This document shows, one piece after another, positions 38,134 to 48,007 of a stretch of DNA of 64,000 nt (position 1 is its first letter; each line of letters starts with the position of its first letter). The stretch spans positions 248,001 through 312,000 of the forward strand of contig JARGSG010000231.1 in the NCBI GenBank assembly GCA_030374805.1. The letters are read 5' to 3'. The translations under genes and the position numbers were made by a program. Under the pieces are notes generated by a model. That model was not told the DNA's origin. It did no database searches and was given only the letters and a program-made list of their open reading frames with translations. Source of the DNA: Gracilaria gracilis. Taxonomy: Eukaryota; Rhodophyta; Florideophyceae; Gracilariales; Gracilariaceae.

Positions 38134-39282
38134 TCAGCGACCATAGAACACTTTGCGCATTTGATCGGCACGACCTCCAGCAAGCGCTGTTAATCTGTCA
38201 GTGTATGCTCTGCCCTGTTCTCGTTTCAAACCTCCTTGCTCGAATGTTGCACACAGTGCCTTCAATTCGCCGTTGCTCAGTTCCGGTACTTCAATGTACA
38301 ACGCCTCTTCTTCTGGCGCATGTCGAACACGGTCTCTGAAAGAGCGCCACCACAATTTCCCGCTAGGGTCGTTGCTGATATCGTCACTAAGAGGAAAATC
38401 AGCCACGGAACGTACTCGTGATTTTCGCCAGTCCTCAATGGCAGCATTTGTGTCGGTTGCTAATATCACGTAGCCTTTTTGGAGAGTTTTCGCTGTGTTC
38501 TCAATATGATCGCGACCCAGATGTTGAGCGACGACACGAATGCTGTTTGCGTGCAGACGGTGATTGTGTTCATTGATCATGCAAGTTAGTCCCACGAGCG
38601 CATGGTAGTCATCAATGATTATCCCCACTGTGTGCTGACTAATGGCGAGTTCTCTGAGAAGCTGGTGCAAGACGTCGCCAGCCTCTAGGGGGTTATTTGC
38701 CCAATCTGAATCGATATCGATAAGCAAATCCAAGCCAAACTGGACGAGTTCCCGCAATGATGAGCAGTTTTGAGTGAGCGGGGTGGAAAGATGTTCATGG
38801 CATGGCAATTCATCAAGCAGATCAGAATGGGCATTAAGCAAGTTTTCAAACAGTCTTCGTGTCTGGACAGGTCTGTCGTAGTATCGAACCGCTGCTAATC
38901 CGTCAACATGAGATTCCATACCATCCACTGATTTTGCCGTGAAGAAACCGTCACCATTTGTCCAGTCTTGGGCTGATGGAATGTGTACCACGAGATGATT
39001 GTGCTTCCGAGCGAATGTGACGGCCTGTGATAGAAGGGTTGACTTACCCACTCCCCTGGGACCATCCAGTAGCATGAGAGATGGTTTCTTTGTCGAGGCC
39101 AGAATCTCGCGCAGCAAATGAGTGGTAGGACGAATCAATGTCTTTTCAACAGAACCTTTCTCTGTTGATTCAATTGGTTCGAGCGATATAGTGAGGTCGG
39201 ATGTTATGGTTCCTATTGCCAATGAGCGCTTTGCGGCTTGATACAATTGATTTGATCGCTGCAGTGCTGTTATCCTCATCAT
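38134..39282 (-). CDS. mitochondrial ribosomal protein mS29 (DAP3)
   Basis: A 382-residue P-loop GTP-binding protein of the mitochondrial small ribosomal subunit. Evidence: Walker A DGPRGVGKST (about 73-82), then the DAP3 hallmark HLVVHIPSAQDWTNG, a central GIIIDDYHALVG (Walker B-like), and a C-terminal region with the family's order and length (human DAP3 has 398). The start at 39282 (MMRITALQRSNQLYQAAKRS) gives a basic amphipathic presequence suited to mitochondria; the longer frame to 39492 begins with GTG. It converges with the DHHC gene with 57 bases between stop codons and is divergent from AP-3 mu. Confidence 0.85.
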   Translation of the reverse strand: MMRITALQRSNQLYQAAKRSLAIGTITSDLTISLEPIESTEKGSVEKTLIRPTTHLLREILASTKKPSLMLLDGPRGVGKSTLLSQAVTFARKHNHLVVHIPSAQDWTNGDGFFTAKSVDGMESHVDGLAAVRYYDRPVQTRRLFENLLNAHSDLLDELPCHEHLSTPLTQNCSSLRELVQFGLDLLIDIDSDWANNPLEAGDVLHQLLRELAISQHTVGIIIDDYHALVGLTCMINEHNHRLHANSIRVVAQHLGRDHIENTAKTLQKGYVILATDTNAAIEDWRKSRVRSVADFPLSDDISNDPSGKLWWRSFRDRVRHAPEEEALYIEVPELSNGELKALCATFEQGGLKREQGRAYTDRLTALAGGRADQMRKVFYGR

Positions 39283-39934
39283 TTTGACGGATGGGCGGCG
39301 CGCGTCACGGAGTTCCTTCGCGGAAATTGACCGATCTCTTGATAGGAATGATCTTGTGACGCCGTGATCTCTGCCAAACTTAGCGTTTTGCTCCCGGATT
39401 TGCTTCGCGGAATGTGAAAGTAAAAGCCAGAATTGAGTTGATGATAAATGTCTTCTCGTTTTGTCCCGAAAGCGAAGGCAAACGCCATGCACGGCTGCTC
39501 GGGAGACGTATCTATCTACCTTCGAAGGTAGGTGAACTACTACCGAGATAGAATGGCAATTTGAACCAGAAAGTGAGAAATCAGGTAGCCAGAGTCGCTC
39601 AAGGTTTCGCCGTACGAGAGCTATTTTTCCAATTAAATTGCATTATGCAGGCAGATGCAGTCCATCTACGAAGGTACCGTCGTACAAGCAACTTGCTTGA
39701 AGCAAGACAAAACTGCTTCCGCATCGTTCTGAGCGCACGCCTTGCCTACGGTACCAACGGTACCACTTCCACACTAACGGCGAGACCATTCCACGCTTCT
39801 TCTTGCGCAAAACTGAGACACATCATACCGGAAGGGCCTACGCGCTCTAGAAATCTGCTGTCACGCAGCCCATCTCAGTCCGCATCAGAGGCGCGTCGGC
39901 CAGCCTGGCTGCGCTCGAGAAGCGCTCTTTCACA
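39283..39934. promoter_or_regulatory. divergent promoter region, mS29 / AP-3 mu
   Basis: A 652-base gap. A frame at 39561-39938 overlaps the AP-3 mu start by four bases but has no domain. CTACCTTCGAAGGTAG, a 16-base palindrome, lies near 39517-39532. Nothing else is seen. Confidence 0.4.
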
Positions 39935-41212
39935 ATGATCCACAGTATTCTTATCTTGAATCCGACGTCCGAGGTTTTGATCGAAAAGCATTATCGGGGC
40001 AAGGTACCGCGAACGGATCTATCGACACCCCTTCCGCTCTTGTCGACAGCGAAAGGTGCTCAGATCAACCTGCATATGAATGGCTTAACTCTAATCGCAA
40101 CAACATTAACTGATACCAACCCCATGTTTATGTCACAGTTTCTCACATCTCTTGCGGAGACCCTTGTAGACTACTTTGGTGAGTTAAACGAACACGCTAT
40201 AAAGGACAATTTCGTCACAGTATATGAACTTCTGGACGAAATGTTGGACAACGGATTTCCCGCCACTTTGGAATCAAACATGCTCAAGGAGTTGATCTCA
40301 CCGCCTTCCATGCTCAATCGCATGTTTGAACAGCTTGGAGCGGAAGCCGCGGCTCCCGTTAATGCCCCATCGCGTTTCTCCTGGCGGCGCGGAAACGTAT
40401 CATACGCCCAGAACGAAATATTTGTTGACGTTATTGAAACCATTGACGCCACGTTTGAAGCGGCACATCGCCGTTTATCACACCTGCTAGTATCAGGTGT
40501 TGTTCAGGTGAACTCTAGGTTGTCAGGAACTCCCGATGTAACCATGACCATGCGATCACATACGCCATTTGACGACGTATGTTTCCATCATGCCGTACGT
40601 CGAGAACGATATCTGCAATCAAAAGTACTTTCGTTGGTTCCGCCAGACGGAGTTTTCAAGCTTATGGGATACACGGTTCGCGACTCGCGTGGAGTGACGC
40701 TGCCGGTTGAAGTCGGTTCGCGCTTCGACTTTGACGTCAGAGCTGGGACTGGGAACGTATCGGTAAGCCTCATCCCTCGTTTTCCCCTTCCCAGTCGTGA
40801 TCCACGGCAGCCGAGTATGATGTTAGCTCAAGTGATGTCGGCTGCTGGTGCAAAGTCGACGTCTGAGGTGGAGAACATAATGACGGATGTTGCGGTGAGG
40901 ATTCCGTTTGGAATCGGTGTGACTGGTGCCTCTCTCAGCGCAAACTATGGAACAGTCCAATTTGACTCTTCTAGTGGAACCTGTACCTGGAATATCGGTA
41001 CTGTTGCGCGGGGGAAAACGCCGTCGCTTGTTGGTAACGTGAGCCTAGATGCGGAGATTCGGAATCCGCAGGTGGTAGTTTCGTTTAGAATACCAGGCTT
41101 TTCGGCAAGTGGAGTTGGTGTCGATAGTCTAGATATAGCAGGTGAGCGATACAAATACTACAAAGGACTGAAGTGTGTAACAAAGGCTGGTTGTTATGAG
41201 TTTCGAACATAG
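39935..41212 (+). CDS. AP-3 complex subunit mu
   Basis: A 425-residue medium subunit of the AP-3 adaptor, which sorts cargo from endosomes or Golgi to lysosome- or vacuole-related organelles. The N-terminal longin domain (MIHSILILNPTSEVLIEKHY) and KDNFVTVYELLDEMLDNGFP are typical of AP-3 mu; WRRGNVSYAQNEIFVDVIE begins the mu homology domain, followed by LSGTPDVTM, LVPPDGVFKLMGY and the end CVTKAGCYEFRT. All segments align with animal and plant AP-3 mu (about 415-420 residues) with no gap. The ATG at 39935 matches the family start exactly. No other AP-3 subunit is in the window. Confidence 0.96.
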   Translation: MIHSILILNPTSEVLIEKHYRGKVPRTDLSTPLPLLSTAKGAQINLHMNGLTLIATTLTDTNPMFMSQFLTSLAETLVDYFGELNEHAIKDNFVTVYELLDEMLDNGFPATLESNMLKELISPPSMLNRMFEQLGAEAAAPVNAPSRFSWRRGNVSYAQNEIFVDVIETIDATFEAAHRRLSHLLVSGVVQVNSRLSGTPDVTMTMRSHTPFDDVCFHHAVRRERYLQSKVLSLVPPDGVFKLMGYTVRDSRGVTLPVEVGSRFDFDVRAGTGNVSVSLIPRFPLPSRDPRQPSMMLAQVMSAAGAKSTSEVENIMTDVAVRIPFGIGVTGASLSANYGTVQFDSSSGTCTWNIGTVARGKTPSLVGNVSLDAEIRNPQVVVSFRIPGFSASGVGVDSLDIAGERYKYYKGLKCVTKAGCYEFRT

Positions 41213-42477
41213 AGGGAATGCGTTGTCGGAGAAATGGTGAAAAGGGCATCGTAGTTGCAGACACAAGTACACCGGGAAAGCTGCAAGGATGCAGGGCGCA
41301 TCGATCTCGTGTTGTCTCACAAAAAGAAAAGGCGTACATACTCCATTAATAAGAAGAAGAAGAAGTAACGAATGAGCTTTGTCGCTGTATCCACGCCCGG
41401 AGCTGCTCGATATGATAGTGGGCGACATTTTCGGGGTGAGTTCATCACCCGCTTTGGACCATGTACTTGAGAGAACGATGTGCGCGCTTCTGTTGAAGAA
41501 CTCTGTAGTTGTTCAACTCGAAATCGAACTGGCGGGCTGTGGGTGCCATGTAGTCTTCTTCTTTACTGTGATCCTGAGTTCCGTATTCTGAAACGAAAAT
41601 GAGTGGTTCGCTCTCCTCAAAAACGCCGAAAGGCCAAAAACGTTTCTTTGGCCATTGTCTAACGATTGGCAGCAGGCCTTTGTCCTCGTTCTTTCTGCGA
41701 CGGAAGCTCTTCCCTCTGCGACGCGTCTGTATGTAACCTTACTTGCGGTGCCATAAAGCGCCAGAATAAACGGGAATCGGCTGAACAATGGTGGTTGCGG
41801 ATTGGATGTTTATAATACACATCTTCCACGTTGTAGTATTTGGCGCATATGTTCGTGTTTTCTTACCTTCTCAACTTCGGTTTTCTGACGGTGTACGAAG
41901 GAACTCCTATATTGAGGAGATGAAAGGCAATATCATAGACACGAATTTAGTCTAATACATCCTTCTTCTTTAGAAAGAGCGCGAATGTTGACTTTCCGTG
42001 ATCCCCGAGGTTTGCTAAAACCTCCATCGACATATAAAGCGCGTCCCAACGTTAACTAAATATGATGAAGAGGAAACGGTAGACCTTCTATTTGATCTCG
42101 ACTTGATATATCCATTCCTTCATACGTACTCTAAGACTTGTACGTATGGCAATCTGTCAAACACTTTCAATTCAAGTTATGGATTGCGTGGCATTACTAA
42201 AGCTGGGATTTTTTCCATTCTGGTAAGAATGACGGACAAATGCTACCACACTATCATAACCTTTTTCAATTGCAATTGCTTTTCACGTCGTTGTCAGTTG
42301 TGCACCAGCAATCTACGAACTTTCGAGCTTTAAATAATACTATGTAGCGCCACGAAGCCGGGTCGGGGATGGCCTCCCGACCCAGTGGAAGATTTCGCGA
42401 GAAGCTACTGGAAACACGGAGTTCAAACCTGGAAGTTGACAATGGAACATGGAAAATTCATATCGACCTTGTTCAGG

Positions 42478-42615
42478 GACTAAGCGGAGGGCAACCAAGG
42501 AACCTTAGGACCTGAACTTGGAAGAGCTGAGCCCGGGCTCAGTTATATGAATTCGAGACTTGGTCAAGGTTTAGGCGGAGGGCAACTGAGGAACCCTAAA
42601 ACTTGGCCAAGGCTC
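42478..42615 (+). repeat. two diverged direct repeats, about 88-base period
   Basis: Copy 1 (GGGACTAAGCGGAGGGCAAC, then AAGGAACCTTAGGACC) starts near 42478; copy 2 (GGTTTAGGCGGAGGGCAAC, then GAGGAACCCTAAAAC) starts near 42567. The common core is GCGGAGGGCAAC followed by GAGGAACC. No coding content is seen. They may be satellite-like remnants of a larger array. Confidence 0.6.
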
Positions 42616-42878
42616 ATCAATGGACCTAGACCAGGGCCTAGAAGAGGGCTAGGTGTAGGGAAACCTAGCCTAGTACTTAAGACTCAGAGGGGAAGTTGTC
42701 CTGAGTCTTTTGTGGTTTGGTCTATATTTTGACTCTTGACAAGTCGATAGTCTTTACGAAAGTGAGAAAAGTCTTGTAGTTGTGGGTGAGATAGATATGA
42801 TTAAGGAGTGGCCGTTACGGTTTTTTGGCTTTCTTCAAGAGAGAGAACCACCTTTAGATGCGATCTGTAGATAGCTCT

Positions 42879-42926
42879 CCTGCTGCCTCGGAATCAGGGG
42901 CGGCTGACCACAGTAAAGACGATAAA
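42879..42926 (+). repeat. dispersed repeat copy B (shared with 5820-5867)
   Basis: This segment matches the minus strand of 5820-5867 with the identical core GCCTCGGAATCAGGGGCGGC and about seven differences in 48 bases. It lies in a short plus-strand stretch readable as PAASESGAADH followed by SK. Conservation at the peptide level hints at an origin in a transposon-encoded protein. Confidence 0.6.
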
Positions 42927-43309
42927 GTAGTTGTGGGTTCCTTCTGCCTCGAATATGAAGGTGGTGCCTACGAAAAGAAAGAATACGACAGCCATCGAGG
43001 TTTTAGGTAGTCCTCACGAGAGAACACCGTCAGTTGACGTATGTTCTTGGAAACCTCGAGGGCTGTAGGCCACAACGTGGAGAAAAAAAGGGACCAAAAT
43101 GCCAGGAAAGCTATTCTGTATCTATGGAATAAGTGAAACATAGCGGGGAGAAGTGGATGTTTGGTAGAATTGAACGCCTCGAAAAAGGGACGCCCCATTG
43201 TGAATGACGAGCTCATTGCTCTTGATGAAGAAAGGATTCTTGTCACGGCTTCAGACAGCCTGTGCTGTACACTGTCAATGGTCTTATCTTGTTGTGAATA
43301 TTTTGCTGC

Positions 43310-45958
43310 TCATACGTTCATGTATACATAGTCTACACCGCTACCGGCCCCAACATTGAGCGTGCTATCGGAAAACTGAAGTGATATTGATACTCGTTGG
43401 CCTGGGCTTCCAGGCGGTACCTTGCACTTAAAGCTCCTCTTGTCCGATGACACTGACGACACACTTGTACACTTCTTATCCCCGAAAACCGCAACTGCAC
43501 CTTCGGCCAAATTCTCACCAGTCACAATGACCTCGTTTCCTCCTTTAGAAGGGCCTCGGAACGGTAGAACAGCCGTAAAAACTGGAAGAATGCCATTTTC
43601 TGTTATAGGAGACAGAACAATGACTTCCTTTTTGTAAACTCGGGGCATAAGAATTTGGCCGTAAGGAGACATCTCAATGGACAGCCCACTGGACAACCAT
43701 AACTCATCGGGCCCCTTCTTCAGGTTTCCGTTGTCATCCAGTTGCACTCGGAACATTTTCCCTGGCGAGCTCTCGGTAGTATACTTGGAACACATGATAT
43801 CTCCCTTGAGCTGTCCTTTGAAGCTGTTTGCTGTGTACTCCATAACACCATTAGTGGATGACTCAAATGTAGCGATTGGTTTCTGATAGAACCCATTTGA
43901 CTTTTCCTTTGAGTCCATGAACTTACATTCTCTCGGATCCTTTTTACCCCTGTTGCGGTTTGGATGACCTGCATACTTGCCTTCTATAACCTTTCCAAGC
44001 TTATCGTCCAGATTCTTTCCAACGTACTTGGTAGAAGCAGTACATGAAACAGACATATCTCCAAACCCAGCCGAAGCACCATTGTCGGTGGCATACAAAA
44101 ACCCGTTCGAATGAATGTTGATACCAAATGAATTTCGCCATCCTGGGGAGTAAACCATGACGTCCCCACCGACTTGATTCGCTTTAGCTGGATTGTTCGC
44201 ATCATACTCCACATTGCCGTTGAAACCAGGCTTGTTCACATCTGCCACTAAACTAGCACCACTAAGCGGATTCTCGTCAAATCCACCCAGTCTAGAGCTC
44301 GCGTCATTCAGACCAGCATTGGTGAACCCACCAATTTGTATGTGTAGCTTTCCATCATTGTCGAAAACCAAACCATTCACGCCGTGGTCATGGTTTGATA
44401 CGGGAAGCCCGGTAATAACGGGGTCGCCAACTTTGTCCAGGCACTTGCCGTCAACATCCTTCTTGAGGAGCAAAATGTGACCGTTAGCCCAGCCACGTGG
44501 TGTGTTCAACTTGCCGCTCTTCTTCCAATCCAGAACAGAAGCAGATACATATAACTTCACGTCAGTATCCGCTGGATTGAAAGCCAAGCCAAGTATTGCG
44601 CGATGCTTCCCCAGAGAAGGTGACGTACAAAGATCACTGGCCTTCATATCATAACCCGCGGAAAATGAGTGAACAACGCTGTTGATGGCCGAAGCATAGT
44701 ATCTGTGGTCTGGACCGTACTTGATTCCGGTAATCAGATTGAGCACTATGGGCTTCGAACCGTCACGCACGCGAGATTCGCTAAACCGAATGGGAGGCAA
44801 CGCAGAACTCGAATATTGGAATGCTAAACCGTTGGAGGTGCCCACCCTGTTGGATGCAGTAATGTAAACAACGCCGGACTCTGAGGACTCAGGTACGGTA
44901 ACAAGCACCTCAGTTTCGGTAGATTGGTCGACAAGAATGTCAATATTCTTCTCCCCGAAACGAATCTCTACGCCATTAAACAGGCCCACGCCATATATCG
45001 TAGCAGTACCTCCGGCGGAAAGCTGCGATGAGCGAGGGTCAACGGCGGTTAAGACAGGAAGGATGTCGGACAAGTCGCACTGGAGCTTTTGTCCCTCGGC
45101 AGTAAGCTGTAGTTTAGCGTCAGATGTTGATGAGCGTGAGTAGAGAAGTTGTACGGTATGTGTGCCGGATGGAATTTCGTAGGAGGAGGAGGTAGATCTT
45201 TCATCGGTTGCATCGGATTCTAGAACAAGCTCATCGGCAACGAGGAGACGCACAGGTCCAACATGAGTGATGGAAAACTTGGTTGTCTTTCCTCCCTTGA
45301 CGAGGAAGTTGCAGCGCATTTGAAACTGTTTGGATGTTTGGGAGGCATGGAAGTCGGAGACGGAAGCAAAATCAATGTCGGACACCTTGGAAGCGAAGAC
45401 GGGACGCTCACCATCAGCAAGCTTATCGGCAAGCGAAATTGTGGAAGAGGAAGATTTTTCGTAGTAATAGCAATAGGCGCCGGGATCAATAGGTTTGTCA
45501 ATAATGACAGTGGCATAATCGGTGTGAGAATCATCGTGGTTGTCAGTTACAGTGAGCCCAACAGTAGTCTTTCCGACGGGAAATTCAGCAATGGGTCTCG
45601 GACCTGTGCCAAGTCGATCGCCAGTCTCCTTATTGAACCAAATCATCTCGACGAGCTTGCCTTCGATGATAGGCGGTCCCGCATCGAAGAAATGGGTGTG
45701 AGAGCGTGAGCCGTCAAGCTGCACGGATTCTACGCCATCGCCATTGAAATCGACCTCGCGGTATTCGAAGCCGGGCACTGCGTGCGCAAGATGGTCGACG
45801 AGCGAAGTACCCGACTGGGGGTCCGGCTGCAACTCGGTGAAAGGGCCAGCCAGTTCATCCTTGAAGGCGGTGAAATACAAGACAAGTCCAGCAACAGCGG
45901 CTATGACAATGGTGGAGATGACAAAGCCAATCCAACAAATCTTGGCCGAACGCTTCAT
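43310..45958 (-). CDS. HIP-like (HIPL) membrane protein with PKD, PA14-like, TIG and beta-propeller domains
   Basis: An 882-residue type II membrane protein. The start is the ATG at 45958 (MKRSAKICW); the frame continues upstream to 46060 without being needed. Segments: membrane anchor (6-31), PKD-like domain with NGDGVESVQLDGSRS (about 54-155), PA14/GLEYA-like region (185-288), TIG/IPT domain (301-383), a glucose/sorbosone-dehydrogenase-type propeller (about 388-785; LNLITGIKYGPDHRYYAS, ILGLAFNPADTD, GWRNSFGINIHSNGFLYATD), and a second TIG (about 790-882). Plant HIPL proteins have the propeller without this array. The bulk faces the lumen or outside. Enzyme activity is uncertain. It is the paralogue of the partial gene at 1-1837 and lies upstream of a same-strand transporter gene. 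Confidence 0.88.
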   Translation of the reverse strand: MKRSAKICWIGFVISTIVIAAVAGLVLYFTAFKDELAGPFTELQPDPQSGTSLVDHLAHAVPGFEYREVDFNGDGVESVQLDGSRSHTHFFDAGPPIIEGKLVEMIWFNKETGDRLGTGPRPIAEFPVGKTTVGLTVTDNHDDSHTDYATVIIDKPIDPGAYCYYYEKSSSSTISLADKLADGERPVFASKVSDIDFASVSDFHASQTSKQFQMRCNFLVKGGKTTKFSITHVGPVRLLVADELVLESDATDERSTSSSYEIPSGTHTVQLLYSRSSTSDAKLQLTAEGQKLQCDLSDILPVLTAVDPRSSQLSAGGTATIYGVGLFNGVEIRFGEKNIDILVDQSTETEVLVTVPESSESGVVYITASNRVGTSNGLAFQYSSSALPPIRFSESRVRDGSKPIVLNLITGIKYGPDHRYYASAINSVVHSFSAGYDMKASDLCTSPSLGKHRAILGLAFNPADTDVKLYVSASVLDWKKSGKLNTPRGWANGHILLLKKDVDGKCLDKVGDPVITGLPVSNHDHGVNGLVFDNDGKLHIQIGGFTNAGLNDASSRLGGFDENPLSGASLVADVNKPGFNGNVEYDANNPAKANQVGGDVMVYSPGWRNSFGINIHSNGFLYATDNGASAGFGDMSVSCTASTKYVGKNLDDKLGKVIEGKYAGHPNRNRGKKDPRECKFMDSKEKSNGFYQKPIATFESSTNGVMEYTANSFKGQLKGDIMCSKYTTESSPGKMFRVQLDDNGNLKKGPDELWLSSGLSIEMSPYGQILMPRVYKKEVIVLSPITENGILPVFTAVLPFRGPSKGGNEVIVTGENLAEGAVAVFGDKKCTSVSSVSSDKRSFKCKVPPGSPGQRVSISLQFSDSTLNVGAGSGVDYVYMNV

Positions 45959-46323
45959 GACGACGGCGCAAACCCGCCAAAGCAAGGCGGCGCGCTTAAG
46001 GAGAAGACGGATAAGATATTGGCCGTAACAACATGCGACGTCGGCTTGAGTGACCGCCAAGTCAACTTATCGAAGTTGAACAGCACAGCCGCTGCACAGC
46101 AGCCGCGGCAGCAGCCGCACGCGCCGTTGCAGCGGCGCGGGAATTGTGGCTCTCGTGACTGAACGATGCGTCGTGACGTCACGTGGCGCCAACACTCGCC
46201 CGCATCAGCAACTGCGCGTTTGAGGTCGACAGGAGCATCGCGCCACGTGGCGCACTGTCAGCTCGCCTCATCGTCGTTGCTGGGCGCGATTTTTTGCAAA
46301 TGTTTCGCTGCAGTTTACTAAAA
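45959..46323. promoter_or_regulatory. upstream region of HIPL-like gene with G-box palindrome
   Basis: A 14-base perfect palindrome with a CACGTG core (GCGCCACGTGGCGC) lies at 46240-46253, and a second CACGTGGCGCC site lies near 46183-46193. The region upstream of the paralogue at the left edge also has GTGGCGCCACG (near 2062-2072). The shared GGCGCC/CACGTG words could be binding sites, which is inferred. Confidence 0.4.
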
Positions 46324-47520
46324 TTATGCGCTGCTGCTTCTGGAGCTCCGTGAGCCGCTATTGCTATCGTCACCGTCTTCGTTCCGCACAAGCGACCGCT
46401 GCTCGTCGTCTTTCACCGCTTCTTCGCGCTCACTGCCGTCATCACTGCTGCTGGCGCCGGTGTCCGCGTATTTGTTCTCCATGTACTTGAGGTAGCCGAA
46501 CCAAATCTGCGCGCCGAGCGCCACCAACAGCCCCACCGTGTTCATCGTCGTTGGCACGAACCCCCAACTGAAGAAGCCAAGAATCGTCTGCACCACATTC
46601 TTCACCTGTCCGGCCACCGAAGTCGTCAGCGGGCTCGTTACGTGCGTGCACACACTCGTGGAGAAGTTCACCAGGAACGCACCGCTTGCCGTCAGAATAA
46701 TGCTGATACCGAACCCCCAACTTGACAGTTCCGGCTGCGTGCGGAACGCAGCCATCACGTGAGCTAATTCACCTGTTGTCAATACCAGCGTGGCTACGAA
46801 TGGCAACCCCAGTACTGCGATGTAATACAGCAGAGCCAGAGCGTCGAATTCTGTGTCTCTCATCGCCCTCTTGATGCATGCTAGATACCCGGCCGTTAGT
46901 ACGTTATTCAACAGAACCAGGCAGTATCCCACGCTTGAAAAGCTCACGTCATCCACGGCCGACACAAATGCACCAATCGTCATCACTACCACGCAGTTTA
47001 CGATCCCCCGGCTGTGCGTCTTCTTCAGCATCACGTATTCAGCCACCATCACGAATAGCAATGTTAGACGACGGAACGCCGAGAACATAGGAATATTCAC
47101 CAAGCTCAGAGCGGAAAGCCCCACCACAACGTTGCAGGTGAACAGAGCTGTCGGCAGCACAAGCACTCCAAATTCATCATTTCGAGCTTGTCGCAGTCTT
47201 CGTACACCCACCACGTGCAGTATGGATAGAATCACAATGGCGAACACCATTTGGCAAAGAACCAGAGTTAGGGGGTATCGGAAGTGGTAGCCTGTTAGGC
47301 ATGTTTTGTTGATGAAGATTGCTCCTAATGAGGAGCCGGCGAAGAACAACAGAACCCAGCATACATACAATTGGTCCCATATCGTTCTGGCCTTTCGTTT
47401 CGCTGCGCCACTCTTCTCTTGCTTTTCGTGTTCATTTCGTCTGCAGTGTGCGTGTGAAGTTTCAATGTTACAGCTCTTCGCTCTTTGCTTCACCCTGTCT
47501 CCAACCTTGTCGCACAACAT
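46324..47520 (-). CDS. nucleotide-sugar transporter, SLC35D-like (TPT/NST family)
   Basis: A 398-residue protein with about ten hydrophobic segments and cytosolic ends. It exchanges a nucleotide sugar for the nucleoside monophosphate across the Golgi or ER membrane. Family hallmarks: GSSLGAIFINKTCLT in the first membrane segment, ALSLVNIPMFSAFRRLT, then IGAFVSAVDDVSFSSVGYCL and LTTSVAGQVKNVVQTILGF. This arrangement is closest to SLC35D (UDP-glucuronate/UDP-GalNAc/UDP-GlcNAc) and the plant GONST/UXT-type carriers. The C-terminal tail is acidic and Ser-rich (SSSDDGSEREEAVKDDEQRS). First ATG at 47520. Specificity cannot be read from sequence. It may serve the glycosyltransferases of the secretory pathway. 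Confidence 0.88.
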   Translation of the reverse strand: MLCDKVGDRVKQRAKSCNIETSHAHCRRNEHEKQEKSGAAKRKARTIWDQLYVCWVLLFFAGSSLGAIFINKTCLTGYHFRYPLTLVLCQMVFAIVILSILHVVGVRRLRQARNDEFGVLVLPTALFTCNVVVGLSALSLVNIPMFSAFRRLTLLFVMVAEYVMLKKTHSRGIVNCVVVMTIGAFVSAVDDVSFSSVGYCLVLLNNVLTAGYLACIKRAMRDTEFDALALLYYIAVLGLPFVATLVLTTGELAHVMAAFRTQPELSSWGFGISIILTASGAFLVNFSTSVCTHVTSPLTTSVAGQVKNVVQTILGFFSWGFVPTTMNTVGLLVALGAQIWFGYLKYMENKYADTGASSSDDGSEREEAVKDDEQRSLVRNEDGDDSNSGSRSSRSSSA

Positions 47521-48007
47521 TTTCGCCAAGTGCGATCAATTCGAACGTACTTCTTGCGCGCGAATTTCGGCCTGTACGATTCTTGGTAGCCCGGCAACGG
47601 TTCTATTCGCGGGGCTTGGAAACAAGACTGTTGATTGTTGTTGTCGGCGTTGCAGCATGGCGCAAGTACGTTAGAATACGTTCATCATTGCCGGTATCTT
47701 AGCGCACATGCTTTCCGCACTTGACCATATTTGATCAGTGAGAACAAATTCGAGAGTGGTGCAAAACACCAAGCCTCGTTCTTTTCAATTGAAACGCGTT
47801 ACTTTATAAACAGGGGTTATACAGAAATAAGCGTACACTACCAGTACAAGTAACCTTTCGGAGATGAGCCGTGGTCGAATAATTCATTGCCAACCAGAGT
47901 GCTCCGCTGCTCCGTCACGGGTCAGCCCTTACCGCCCAACATCTTATCGCAAGTGCCACATTCACCCAGACTACCATCCGCCGGCGCGGACAAAGCTGAC
48001 ATACAGC
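47521..48007. other. short intergenic region
   Basis: Nothing is seen apart from the presumed promoter of the transporter and the 3' end of the asparaginase-like gene. No frame is protein-like. Confidence 0.4.

Larger units (their letters stand above)
41213..43309. other. intergenic region with repeats
   Basis: No supported gene. Structures seen: a hairpin with arms GGGTCGGG/CCCGACCC at 42360-42383, two diverged copies of an AAGCGGAGGGCAAC-type unit at about 42482 and 42570, inverted arms AAGACTCAG/CTGAGTCTT around 42680-42710, and the dispersed repeat at 42879-42926. The region looks like an old insertion area between AP-3 mu and the HIPL-like gene. Confidence 0.5.

Noticed and set aside
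42355-42665. Possible structured RNA or tRNA-like gene (hairpin and GTTCAAACC-like word at 42420)
   Set aside because: No acceptor stem or cloverleaf can be drawn with the hairpin; it fits repeat debris better.
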